Below, in pieces: positions 26,341 to 34,709 of a DNA stretch of 64,000 nt. A program made the translations under genes and the position numbers. The stretch is from the NCBI GenBank assembly GCA_040758375.1, contig JBFLWE010000012.1:20629-84628 (forward strand), read 5' to 3'. The notes under the pieces are model-generated. The model did not search any database, was not told the DNA's origin, and saw only the letters and a list, made by a program, of their open reading frames with translations. Each line of letters opens with the position of its first letter. The stretch's first letter is position 1. The stretch is from CAMLIZ01 sp040758375 (GTDB lineage Bacteria; Pseudomonadota; Gammaproteobacteria; Burkholderiales; Burkholderiaceae_C).

Positions 26341-27515
26341 GGCGGCGCACTATACGCGTGCACCGCGCCCTTGCCGTCGCGCTTGGCCTGGTACATGGCG
26401 GTGTCCGCCTTGCTCAGCAGTGCCGCCGAATCGGCCGCATCGTCGGGGTAGGTCGCGATGCCCACGCTGGCGCCGATGCGGTGCCCGGGATGCCGCGGCA
26501 GCAGCGGCCGCGCCGCCGCCTCGACCAGCCGCAGCGCCAGCCGGTGCGGCCCCTCGGGGCCGGGCTCCTCCATCAGCACGGCGAACTCGTCGCCGCCCAG
26601 CCGGGCCACGAAATCGCCTTTGCGCACCAACCGGCCGAAGGCCTGCGCCACCTCGCGCAGCAACTCGTCGCCCACGTGGTGGCCCAGCTCGTCGTTGATG
26701 CGCTTGAAACCGTCGAGGTCGACGAACAGCACGGCGCGGCGCTCGTGCCGGCGTGCCGCGCGCGCCAGCGAGCGCTCCAGTTCGTCGGCGAAGTGCCGCC
26801 GGTTGGGCAGAAGGGTCAGCGGATCGTGCAGCGCCAGGTGTTCCAGCTGCTCCGCGAGCTGCTGCCGCTCGCGCGCACGCCGTATCAGGCCGCGCCACAG
26901 GCCGACGCCGGCCAGCAGCAGCGCCGACAGCAGCAGCACCTCCACGCCCACCAAGGCCGTGCGCCGGCGGTCCGCCTCGCGCGCCTGCGCGTCCTGCATG
27001 CGCGTTTCGCGGTCCTTCAGGTCGGCCAGCAGGCTGTGGATGCGCTGCGCCGGCGCGGGGTCGGCCGCGGCGACGATCGCCGCCCGCGCAGCCTCGGGCC
27101 CTTGGCTGCGGTAGGCCTGCAGCGCGTTGTCGAGCTGCCCCAAGCGCGCCTGCACCAGCGCCGCCAGCGCCTCGAGGTCGTCCAGCACCGCCGGGTCCTG
27201 GGCATAGAAATAGCGCAGCCGGGTGAAGGCGCTGCCGGCGCGTGCCCGCGCGCCCTCGTAGGGCAGCAGTTCCTCGTCGCGGCCGGTGAGCAGGAACGCG
27301 CGGTGGTGGTTTTCGGCCACCAGCAGGCTCACCGACGCGCGGTCGATCTCGGCCGCGCGCGACAAGGAGCTGTTGCTCAGGTCTTCCACCCGGTCGGCCG
27401 ACACCTTGATGAAGTAGCTGGCCCCCACGGCCGCGGCCAGCAGCAGGGCCACGGCCAGCATGCCGGCCGCCAGCCGGCGCTCGAGCGCGAAGTGCTTGAT
27501 CGATGACAAGGCCAT
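26337..27515 (-). CDS. Diguanylate cyclase with CHASE3-like sensor
   Basis: A 392-residue membrane protein. Two membrane helices (about 17-36 and 188-206) flank a helical periplasmic domain of CHASE3 type, with the characteristic FLLTGRDEELLPYEGAR segment. The C-terminal GGDEF domain has an intact GGDEF motif at 307-311 and the RxxD inhibitory site (Arg298, Asp301), so active, product-inhibited synthesis of cyclic di-GMP is expected. It heads an operon with the receiver-TPR protein, overlapping it by four bases. I chose the ATG at 27515, directly before the first helix. Confidence 0.9.
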   Translation of the reverse strand: MALSSIKHFALERRLAAGMLAVALLLAAAVGASYFIKVSADRVEDLSNSSLSRAAEIDRASVSLLVAENHHRAFLLTGRDEELLPYEGARARAGSAFTRLRYFYAQDPAVLDDLEALAALVQARLGQLDNALQAYRSQGPEAARAAIVAAADPAPAQRIHSLLADLKDRETRMQDAQAREADRRRTALVGVEVLLLSALLLAGVGLWRGLIRRARERQQLAEQLEHLALHDPLTLLPNRRHFADELERSLARAARRHERRAVLFVDLDGFKRINDELGHHVGDELLREVAQAFGRLVRKGDFVARLGGDEFAVLMEEPGPEGPHRLALRLVEAAARPLLPRHPGHRIGASVGIATYPDDAADSAALLSKADTAMYQAKRDGKGAVHAYSAPP

Positions 27516-27852
27516 CTGCTTGCTTCGGCCTCGGTGGCCCGCGAGGGCAGTACTGCAACCTCCGCAGTATCGGCCGCGGACGCCGGCGCATGAGGGAACA
27601 TCTGCTGCCCGGCACGACAAGTTACCGCTGCCGCGCCCTCCATGGCGGCGTGCCCCCCCGGGATTCCCCTCTCCCCGGCCGCCAGCTTCTACCGCGGCGC
27701 CGGCCGAAAAATCCGGTAGGCTTTTCGGGCCAACCCGGGCGGCGACCCCGCACGCGGTTTGCCCCGTCCGGCTCGGGCGCACCACCCCTGCACCCGGCCG
27801 ACCTTTGCAAGCACTGCGGCCCGACACGATCGGGCGAGGAGCTAGACAGCGC
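27516..27852. other. Divergent intergenic region upstream of bkd operon
   Basis: This 337-bp gap lies between the diguanylate cyclase (minus) and the bkd operon (plus). It holds an imperfect operator-like dyad, CCGAAAA at 27704 and TTTTCGG at 27722, with an 11-base spacer, about 125 bp before the bkd start. GAGGAG near 27835 could serve as the bkdA1 ribosome site. No small gene is convincing. Confidence 0.4.
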
Positions 27853-29088
27853 ATGAGCGAGCACACGCCGCTGCGCCTGCACGTGCCGGAACCCACCGGC
27901 CGTCCGGGCTGCAAGACCGATTTCTCCTACCTTCACGTGTCACCCGCCGGCTCGGTACGCCGGCCGCCGGTGGACACCTCCCACTTCGACACCAGCGACC
28001 TGGCCTACGAGCTGATCCGCGTGCTCGACGACGAGGGCAAGGCGGTGGGCCCCTGGAAGCCCGAGCTCGACCCGGTGCAGCTGCGCAAGGGGCTGCGCGC
28101 GATGATGAAGACGCGCGCCTTCGACGCCCGCATGCTGCTGGCGCAGCGGCAAAAGAAGCTGTCGTTCTACATGCAGAGCCTGGGCGAGGAAGCCATCGCC
28201 GTGGCGCATTCGTTCGCGCTGCGCCAGGGCGACATGTGCTTCCCCACCTACCGGCAGCAGGGCCTGCTGCTGGCGCGCGACGACATCAGCATGGTCGAGC
28301 TGATGTGCCAGCTGATGAGCAACGAGCAAGACCCCATCAAGGGCCGCCAGCTGCCGGTGATGTATTCGTACAAGCGCGCCGGCTTCTTCACGATCAGCGG
28401 CAACCTGGCCACGCAGTTCATCCAGGCGGTGGGCTGGGCCATGGCCTCGGCGATCAAGGGCGACACCAAGATCGCCAGCGGCTGGATCGGCGACGGCTCC
28501 ACCGCCGAGAGCGACTTCCACACCGCGCTGACCTTCGCCCACGTGTACCGCGCGCCGGTGATCCTGAACGTGGTGAACAACCAGTGGGCGATCTCCACCT
28601 TCCAGGCCATTGCGGGCGGCGAGAGCACCACCTTCGCCGCGCGCGGCGTGGGCTGCGGCATCGCCAGCCTGCGCGTGGACGGCAATGATTTCCTCGCGGT
28701 GTACGCCGCCTCGTGCTGGGCCGCCGAGCGCGCGCGCAACAACCTGGGGCCGACGCTGATCGAATGGGTGACCTACCGCGCCGGGGCCCACTCCACCTCG
28801 GACGACCCTTCCAAGTACCGCCCTGCCGACGACTGGCAGCGCTTCCCGCTGGGCGACCCCATCCAGCGCCTGAAGCAGCACCTCATCACGCTGGGCGAAT
28901 GGTCCGAGGCCCAGCACGAGCAGGCGCAAAAGGAGCTGGAGGCCGAGGTGGCCGCGGCGCAAAAGGAAGCCGAAAGCCACGGCACCCTGCTCGACGGCCA
29001 CATCCCCAGCCCCGCCACGATGTTCGAGGACGTGTACGAAAAAATGCCTTGGCACCTGCGGCAGCAACGCCAGCAACTGGGGGTCTGA
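27853..29088 (+). CDS. bkdA1: Branched-chain 2-oxoacid dehydrogenase E1 component, alpha subunit
   Basis: A 411-residue E1 alpha subunit of the complex that oxidatively decarboxylates the 2-oxo acids from Val, Leu and Ile. The thiamine diphosphate motif runs from GDGSTAE to NNQWAIS in the middle of the protein; other markers are SLGEEAIAV, FPTYRQQGLLLARD and HSTSDDPSKYRP, the loop that is regulated in animal enzymes. Length and N-terminus match the Pseudomonas-type subunit. It is the first gene of a four-gene operon (E1 alpha, E1 beta, E2, E3) with gaps of 0-4 bp. Confidence 0.95.
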   Translation: MSEHTPLRLHVPEPTGRPGCKTDFSYLHVSPAGSVRRPPVDTSHFDTSDLAYELIRVLDDEGKAVGPWKPELDPVQLRKGLRAMMKTRAFDARMLLAQRQKKLSFYMQSLGEEAIAVAHSFALRQGDMCFPTYRQQGLLLARDDISMVELMCQLMSNEQDPIKGRQLPVMYSYKRAGFFTISGNLATQFIQAVGWAMASAIKGDTKIASGWIGDGSTAESDFHTALTFAHVYRAPVILNVVNNQWAISTFQAIAGGESTTFAARGVGCGIASLRVDGNDFLAVYAASCWAAERARNNLGPTLIEWVTYRAGAHSTSDDPSKYRPADDWQRFPLGDPIQRLKQHLITLGEWSEAQHEQAQKELEAEVAAAQKEAESHGTLLDGHIPSPATMFEDVYEKMPWHLRQQRQQLGV

Positions 29089-29090
29089 CG

Positions 29091-30155
29091 ATGCTCACCG
29101 AAACGAAAGAAAAAGCCATGCAGGCGGCCGAAGCGGACAAGACCACGCCCATGACCATGATCCAGGCGCTGCGCTCGGGCCTGGACGTGATGATGGCGCG
29201 CGACGACAACGTGGTGGTGTTCGGCGAGGACGTGGGCTACTTCGGCGGCGTGTTCCGCGTCACCGAGGGCCTGCAGGCCAAGTACGGCAAGCACCGCTGC
29301 TTCGATGCGCCCATCAACGAAGGCGGCATCGTCGGCGCCGCAGTGGGCATGGGCGCCTACGGCCTGCGCCCGGTGGCCGAGATCCAGTTCGCCGACTACT
29401 TCTACCCCGCGGCCGACCAGATCATTTCCGAAGCCGCGCGCCTGCGCTTCCGCTCGGCCGGCGACTTCACCGCGCCCATCACCATCCGCATGCCCTGCGG
29501 CGGCGGCATCTACGGCGGCCAGACGCACAGCCAGAGCCCCGAGGCGCTGTTCACCCACGTGTGCGGCCTGCGCACCGTGATGCCCAGCAACCCCTACGAC
29601 GCCAAGGGCCTGCTGATCGCGTCGATCGAGTGCAACGACCCGGTGATCTTCCTGGAGCCCAAGCGCCTGTACAACGGCCCCTTCGACGGCCACCACGACC
29701 GGCCGGTGGTGCCCTGGAGCAAGCATGCGCTGGGCAACGTGCCCGAGGGCTACTACAACGTGCCGCTGGAAAAGGCCGCAGTGTTCCGCCCGGGCAAGGA
29801 GCTCACCGTCATCACCTACGGCACCATGGTGTGGGTGAGCGAATGCGCAGCCCTGGAAACCGGCATCGACGCCGAGATCATCGACCTGCGCAGCCTCTGG
29901 CCGCTGGATATCGACACCATCGTCGAGTCGGTGAAGAAGACCGGCCGCTGCGTGGTGGTGCACGAGGCCACCAAGACCAGCGGCTTCGGCGCCGAGCTGG
30001 CCGCGCTGGTGCAGGAACACTGCTTCTACCACCTGGAAGCGCCGATCGAGCGCGTGGCCGGCTGGGACACGCCTTATCCGCATGCGCAGGAGTGGGCCTA
30101 CTTCCCCGGGCCGGCGCGCGTGGGCGCCGCCTTCAAGCGCGCCATGGAGGCTTGA
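29091..30155 (+). CDS. bkdA2: Branched-chain 2-oxoacid dehydrogenase E1 component, beta subunit
   Basis: A 354-residue transketolase-like E1 beta subunit. It has FGEDVGYFGGVFRVTEGL, the INEGGIVGAAVGMG segment near the thiamine diphosphate site, and the C-terminal transketolase domain (LTVITYGTMV, EIIDLRSLWPLD, HEATKTSGFGAEL). It pairs with BkdA1 as an alpha2-beta2 heterotetramer. The start is two bases after the alpha stop; an internal ATG nine codons in is an alternative start. E2 begins with no gap after its stop. Confidence 0.95.
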   Translation: MLTETKEKAMQAAEADKTTPMTMIQALRSGLDVMMARDDNVVVFGEDVGYFGGVFRVTEGLQAKYGKHRCFDAPINEGGIVGAAVGMGAYGLRPVAEIQFADYFYPAADQIISEAARLRFRSAGDFTAPITIRMPCGGGIYGGQTHSQSPEALFTHVCGLRTVMPSNPYDAKGLLIASIECNDPVIFLEPKRLYNGPFDGHHDRPVVPWSKHALGNVPEGYYNVPLEKAAVFRPGKELTVITYGTMVWVSECAALETGIDAEIIDLRSLWPLDIDTIVESVKKTGRCVVVHEATKTSGFGAELAALVQEHCFYHLEAPIERVAGWDTPYPHAQEWAYFPGPARVGAAFKRAMEA

Positions 30156-31499
30156 ATGGGACAGTACTCGATCAAGATGCCCGACATCGGCGAAGGCATC
30201 GCCGAGGTGGAGCTGGTGGCCTGGCGCGTGCAGCCGGGCGAGGACGTGGTGGAAGACCAGATCCTGGCCGACGTGATGACCGACAAGGCCACGGTGGAGA
30301 TCCCCTCGCCGGTGCACGGCAAGGTGCTCTCGCTCGGCGGCACGGTCGGCGAGGTGATGGCCGTGGGCGCCGAGCTGATTCGGCTGGAGGTGGAAGGCGC
30401 GGGCAACGTCAAGGACGGCCCGCCGGCCAGGCCCGCCGCTGCCCCGCCGCTGGCGCAGGGCAGCTCACCGCCTGTCACGCCGGAAGGCGGCAGTACCGTC
30501 GCACCCACCGTCGCGCCCACAGTGGCCTCGCGCGGCACGCCCGAGACCGAAGCCGAGCGCGACACTGCGCCCGTGCGCCGCAGCCCGCGCCCTGCCCCTT
30601 CGCCGCCCACGCGCGCACCGGGCGACAAGCCCATCGCCTCGCCGGCGGTGCGCCGCCGCGCCTGGGAGCTGGGCATCGAGCTGCAGTTCGTGCACGGCAG
30701 CGGCCCGGCCGGCCGCATCACGCACGAAGACCTGGACGTATACCTCGCCTCGCGCGGCCAGCCGATGAGCACGCGCGCCAGCTCGGCCTATGCAGAGCGC
30801 CACGACGAGGAAGCCGTGCCGGTGATCGGCCTGCGCCGCAAGATTGCGCAGAAGATGCAGGAGGCCAAGCGCCGCATCCCGCACTTCAGCTACGTGGAAG
30901 AAGTCGACGTCACCGAGCTGGAGGCGCTGCGAGCCAAGCTCAACGCCAAGTACGGCGCGCAGCGCGGCAAGCTCACCGTGCTGCCGCTGATCGCGCGCGC
31001 GGTGGTGCTGGCGGTGCGCGACTTCCCGCAGATGAACGCACGCTTCGACGACGAGGCCGGCGTGGTCACGCGCTCCGGCGCGGTGCACCTGGGTATCGCC
31101 ACGCAGACCGACTCGGGGCTGATGGTGCCGGTGCTGCAGCATGCCGAGTCGCGCGACCCCTGGCAGATCGGCGCCGAGGTGCTGCGCCTGGCCGAGGCCG
31201 CACGCACCGGCAAGGCTTCGCGCGAGGAGCTCTCGGGCTCGACGATCACGATCACCAGCCTCGGGCCCCTGGGCGGCATCGTCACCACGCCGGTGATCAA
31301 CCACCCCGAGGTGGCGATCATCGGCGTCAACCGCATCGTCGAGCGGCCGGTCATCCGCAACGGCGCGGTCGTGCCGCGCCTGCTGATGAACCTGTCGTCC
31401 TCCTTCGACCACCGCGTGGTGGACGGCATGGACGCAGCCGAGTTCATCCAGGCGATCCGCGCGATGCTCGAATCGCCCGCCATGCTCTTCGTGGAGTAG
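30156..31499 (+). CDS. bkdB: Branched-chain 2-oxoacid dehydrogenase E2 (dihydrolipoyl acyltransferase)
   Basis: A 447-residue E2 core protein. The N-terminal lipoyl domain carries the lipoyl lysine at Lys44 in MTDKATVEIPS. A Pro/Ala/Thr-rich linker follows, then the E3-binding domain near residues 150-195 (ASPAVRRRAWELGI, GRITHEDLDVYL). The C-terminal catalytic domain has the active-site SFDHRVVDGMD (His419, Asp423). It moves the branched acyl group to coenzyme A. One lipoyl domain is present, as in other branched-chain E2 proteins. Confidence 0.95.
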   Translation: MGQYSIKMPDIGEGIAEVELVAWRVQPGEDVVEDQILADVMTDKATVEIPSPVHGKVLSLGGTVGEVMAVGAELIRLEVEGAGNVKDGPPARPAAAPPLAQGSSPPVTPEGGSTVAPTVAPTVASRGTPETEAERDTAPVRRSPRPAPSPPTRAPGDKPIASPAVRRRAWELGIELQFVHGSGPAGRITHEDLDVYLASRGQPMSTRASSAYAERHDEEAVPVIGLRRKIAQKMQEAKRRIPHFSYVEEVDVTELEALRAKLNAKYGAQRGKLTVLPLIARAVVLAVRDFPQMNARFDDEAGVVTRSGAVHLGIATQTDSGLMVPVLQHAESRDPWQIGAEVLRLAEAARTGKASREELSGSTITITSLGPLGGIVTTPVINHPEVAIIGVNRIVERPVIRNGAVVPRLLMNLSSSFDHRVVDGMDAAEFIQAIRAMLESPAMLFVE

Positions 31500-31503
31500 C
31501 CGC

Positions 31504-32901
31504 ATGCGCATGCAGAACACGACGCTGCTCGTGATCGGCGGCGGCCCAGGCGGCTATGTGGCCGCCATCCGCGCCGGCCAACTCGGCATCCCCACCGTGC
31601 TGGTCGAAGGCGACAAGCTCGGCGGCACCTGCCTGAACATCGGCTGCATCCCCTCGAAGGCGCTGATCCACGCGGCCGAGGAATTCGAGAAGGCGCGCCA
31701 TTTCGCCAACAGCTCGCCGCTGGGCATCCACGTGCAGTCGCCCGGCATCGACCTGGCCCAGACCGTGCGCTGGAAAGACGGCATCGTGCAGCGCCTGACC
31801 GGCGGCGTGGGCGCGCTGCTCAAGAAGAACGGCGTGCAGGTGCTCAAGGGCTGGGCGCGCATCGTCGATGGCAAGACGGTGGAGGTGGCGCCGCACGAGG
31901 GCGAGCCGCTGCGCATCGGCTGCGAACACCTGCTGCTGGCCAGCGGCTCGGTGCCGGTGGAGCTGGCCGACATGCCGTTCGGCGGGCCGGTGATCTCGTC
32001 CACCGAAGCGCTGGCGCCCGCCTCGCTGCCCAAGCGGCTGGTGGTCGTGGGCGCCGGCTACATCGGGCTGGAGCTTGGCATCGCCTACCGCAAGCTGGGC
32101 GCCGAGGTGGCGGTGGTGGAAGCCACCGAGCGCGTGCTGCCGGCCTATGACGAAGAGCTGACCAAGCCCGTGCTGGCGCGCCTGAAACAACTGGGCATCG
32201 TGCTGCACCTGGGTTGCAGCGTGCAGGGCCTCACCGACACCGGCACCGGCGTGCGGGTGCGCAGCGCGCGCGCCGACGAGTTCGCGCTGCCGGCCGACCG
32301 CGTGCTGGTGGCCGTGGGCCGCCGGCCACGTACCGAGGGCTACGGCCTGGAGTCGCTGCAGCTGGACATGGCCGGCCGCGCGCTCAAGGTGGACGAGCAG
32401 TGCCGCACCTCGATGCGCAACGTGTGGGCCATCGGCGACCTCACCGGTGAGCCGATGCTGGCGCACCGCGCGATGGCGCAGGGCGAGATGGTGGCCGAGG
32501 TCATCGCCGGCCGCAAACGCCGCTTCGCGCCCGCGGCGGTCCCGGCGATCTGCTTCACCGATCCGGAAGTGGTGGTCGTGGGCTCCTCGCCCGGGCAGGC
32601 GCAGCAGGCCGGCCTGGACTGCGTGAGCGCGATGTTCCCCTTCAGCGCCAACGGCCGCGCGATGAGCCTGGAATCCACCGAAGGCTTCGTGCGCGTGGTC
32701 GCGCGGCGCGACAACCACCTCATCGTCGGCTGGCAGGCGGTGGGCCGGGCGGTCTCGGAGCTGGCGGCCGCGTTCTCGCAGTCGATCGAGATGGGCGCCA
32801 CGCTGCACGACGTGGCAGGCACCATCCATGCGCATCCCACACTGGGCGAGGCGGTGCAGGAGGCCGCGCTGCGCGCGCTGGGGCACGCGCTGCACATCTG
32901 A
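31504..32901 (+). CDS. lpdV: Dihydrolipoyl dehydrogenase (E3)
   Basis: A 465-residue flavoprotein that reoxidises the lipoyl group with NAD. The FAD-binding GGGPGGY is at the N-terminus, the redox pair is Cys43/Cys48 in GGTCLNIGCIPSK, the NAD-binding GAGYIGLELG is central, and the C-terminal catalytic dyad is His444/Glu449 in HAHPTLGE. Being the last gene of the bkd operon, it is the dedicated E3 of this complex (LpdV type). It ends convergently with the Pal-like gene. Confidence 0.95.
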   Translation: MRMQNTTLLVIGGGPGGYVAAIRAGQLGIPTVLVEGDKLGGTCLNIGCIPSKALIHAAEEFEKARHFANSSPLGIHVQSPGIDLAQTVRWKDGIVQRLTGGVGALLKKNGVQVLKGWARIVDGKTVEVAPHEGEPLRIGCEHLLLASGSVPVELADMPFGGPVISSTEALAPASLPKRLVVVGAGYIGLELGIAYRKLGAEVAVVEATERVLPAYDEELTKPVLARLKQLGIVLHLGCSVQGLTDTGTGVRVRSARADEFALPADRVLVAVGRRPRTEGYGLESLQLDMAGRALKVDEQCRTSMRNVWAIGDLTGEPMLAHRAMAQGEMVAEVIAGRKRRFAPAAVPAICFTDPEVVVVGSSPGQAQQAGLDCVSAMFPFSANGRAMSLESTEGFVRVVARRDNHLIVGWQAVGRAVSELAAAFSQSIEMGATLHDVAGTIHAHPTLGEAVQEAALRALGHALHI

Positions 32902-32902
32902 A

Positions 32903-32938
32903 GAAAAGCAAAAAGCCCCGGCCGGGAGGCACGGGGCT
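32903..32938 (-). terminator. Rho-independent terminator of Pal-like gene
   Basis: Read on the minus strand, AGCCCCG pairs with CGGGGCT around an 11-base loop and is followed by TTTTGCTTTTCT. It lies 21 bp after the Pal-like stop codon. On the plus strand the hairpin has no T-run, so it mainly serves the minus strand, though it may also block lpdV read-through. Confidence 0.8.
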
Positions 32939-32959
32939 GTTGCTGCAGGCAGCCGCCGA

Positions 32960-33496
32960 TCAGCGGTAGACGATGTCGGCGCGGCGGTTTTGCGCCCAGG
33001 CGGTCTCGTCGTGGCCGGTGGCGCGCGGCTTTTCCTTGCCGAAGCTCACCGCCTCGACCTGCGATTCCTTCACGCCGTAGACCTTGAGCGCGTTCTTCAC
33101 GGCCTCGGCGCGGCGCTGGCCGAGCGCAAGGTTGTATTCGCTGCTGCCGCGCTCGTCGGTGTGGCCCTCCACGCGCACGTTCAGCGCGGGGTTCTTGGCC
33201 AGGTAAGGCCCTTGCAGCTCGATCACGGCCCGGTCTTGCGGCCGGATGGCGGACTCGTCGAAATCGAAGTACACGCTGCGATTGCGCGAGACCGGATTGT
33301 TGGGGTCGAGATGGGCGGCCAGCGTGGGCGCGGGCGCGGCCACCGGAGCCGGGGCCGACGGCGTGGCCGGCTGAGCGGCCGGCGCCGCAGCGGCCGGGGC
33401 CGGCTGAGCGGCAGGTTGCGTGGGCGTGCTGGAGCACGCGGCCAACAAGACGGGGGCGGCGCACAGTGCGGCGCGAAGGAAACTCATTTGTCGCAT
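32960..33496 (-). CDS. pal: Peptidoglycan-associated lipoprotein (Pal-like, OmpA family)
   Basis: A 178-residue outer-membrane lipoprotein. The leader ends in LLAAC (Cys21), then an Ala/Pro-rich spacer and an OmpA C-terminal domain that binds peptidoglycan: VYFDFDESAI, VEGHTDERGSSEYNLALGQRRA and NRRADIVYR are all Pal signatures. Pal normally works with TolA/TolB in outer-membrane constriction, but here no tol gene is adjacent, so this may be a stand-alone extra copy. The start may be the ATG at 33496 or three codons later. A strong terminator follows. Confidence 0.87.
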   Translation of the reverse strand: MRQMSFLRAALCAAPVLLAACSSTPTQPAAQPAPAAAAPAAQPATPSAPAPVAAPAPTLAAHLDPNNPVSRNRSVYFDFDESAIRPQDRAVIELQGPYLAKNPALNVRVEGHTDERGSSEYNLALGQRRAEAVKNALKVYGVKESQVEAVSFGKEKPRATGHDETAWAQNRRADIVYR

Positions 33497-33582
33497 GAGG
33501 CAATACCCGGTGGAGGCCGGTGTTCAGTCAGTGACGCGGCCGAGACTACCACACACATTTGTACCAATCCAGCAAGTGTTCG

Positions 33583-34707
33583 TTACTCCGCCGCCCCTCG
33601 GAAACACTCGATCGCCGCTTCCACCATGCCTTCGGCGCTGCCGCGCTCGCGGTGCTGGCGGCGCAGGAAGGAGGCGTCGCTGCCGTCGCGCACGACGCGG
33701 TGGATGCCGTCCAGCGCCGAGCGGCTTTGCAGCGCGTCGGCATCGGGCTCGATGCGGCGCAGCGTGGCGAGGATGTCCTCACGCAGCAGGCGCGACTCGT
33801 AGGTCTTGGGGTCGACCACGGTGCCGTCCAGTCCGAAGCGGCAGGCCTGGAAGCGGTTGTAGTTGTAGACCAGGTAGTCGTTCTCGGCCGGCGGCGGCTC
33901 CTTGCGCTGCAGCAGGTTGCGGCACAGCGCCTGCAGGTAGCAGGCCAGCGCCGCCGCATGGTCCACCGACAGCGGCGTGTCGCACACGCGCAGCTCGATC
34001 GTGCCGTACTCCGGCTTGGGGCGGATGTCCCAGTAGAAGTCTTTCATGCTCTGCACGATGCCGGTGCGCTCCATGTGCGCGAAGTAGTCGCTCTCGAAGT
34101 CGCCCCAGCGCAGCACGAAGGGCGCGCGGCCGCTCAACGGGAACGCGAACACCGAGTTCAGGCGCGCGGAGTTGAACAGCGTGTCGCTGCGCTGCACAAA
34201 GGGCGACGAGGCCGACAGCGCGATGAAGTGAGGGATGTAGCGGCTGAGCGAGTGCAGCAGGAACAGCGCGTCGTCGCCCGAGGCGCAGCCCACATGCACG
34301 TGCTGGCCGAAGATGGTGAACTGCTTGGCCAGGTAGCCGTACAGCGCCGACACCTGCTTGAAGCGCGGCTTGGAGAAGATCTTGCGCTCCGACCACTGCT
34401 GGAACGGATGGGTACCGCCGCCGCACACACCCACGTTGAGCATGTCGCCGGCATGCACCAGTGCGTCGCGGATCGCATGCAGCTGCGCCAGCAGGGTGTC
34501 GTGGCGCGAGTGCACGTCGGTGGAGATCTCGATCATGCTCTCGGTGATCTCCGGCACCACGTTGCCGGGAAACTTGCGCCGGCCCAGCAGCTCGAGCATG
34601 TCGGGGCTGGCGTCCACCAGGTCGAAGTCGCTCAGCGACACCAGCTGCAGCTCCAGCTCGACGCCCAGCGTGAGCGGCTCGGAGGTCTTGAAGGTCTCGA
34701 GCGGCAT
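33583..34707 (-). CDS. ybdK: YbdK-type carboxylate-amine ligase (glutamate-cysteine ligase 2 family)
   Basis: A 374-residue member of the GCS2 family. Motifs include the N-terminal LGVELELQLV, SMIEIST, GGGTHPFQQW, FGQHVHVG and the C-terminal YGTIELRVCDTPLS. E. coli YbdK has weak glutamate-cysteine ligase activity; the natural reaction is unsettled. It starts two bases after the stop of the antiporter gene, so the two are co-transcribed, which recalls glutathione-gated potassium efflux, though that link is inference. Confidence 0.9.
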   Translation of the reverse strand: MPLETFKTSEPLTLGVELELQLVSLSDFDLVDASPDMLELLGRRKFPGNVVPEITESMIEISTDVHSRHDTLLAQLHAIRDALVHAGDMLNVGVCGGGTHPFQQWSERKIFSKPRFKQVSALYGYLAKQFTIFGQHVHVGCASGDDALFLLHSLSRYIPHFIALSASSPFVQRSDTLFNSARLNSVFAFPLSGRAPFVLRWGDFESDYFAHMERTGIVQSMKDFYWDIRPKPEYGTIELRVCDTPLSVDHAAALACYLQALCRNLLQRKEPPPAENDYLVYNYNRFQACRFGLDGTVVDPKTYESRLLREDILATLRRIEPDADALQSRSALDGIHRVVRDGSDASFLRRQHRERGSAEGMVEAAIECFRGAAE

Positions 34708-34709
34708 CG

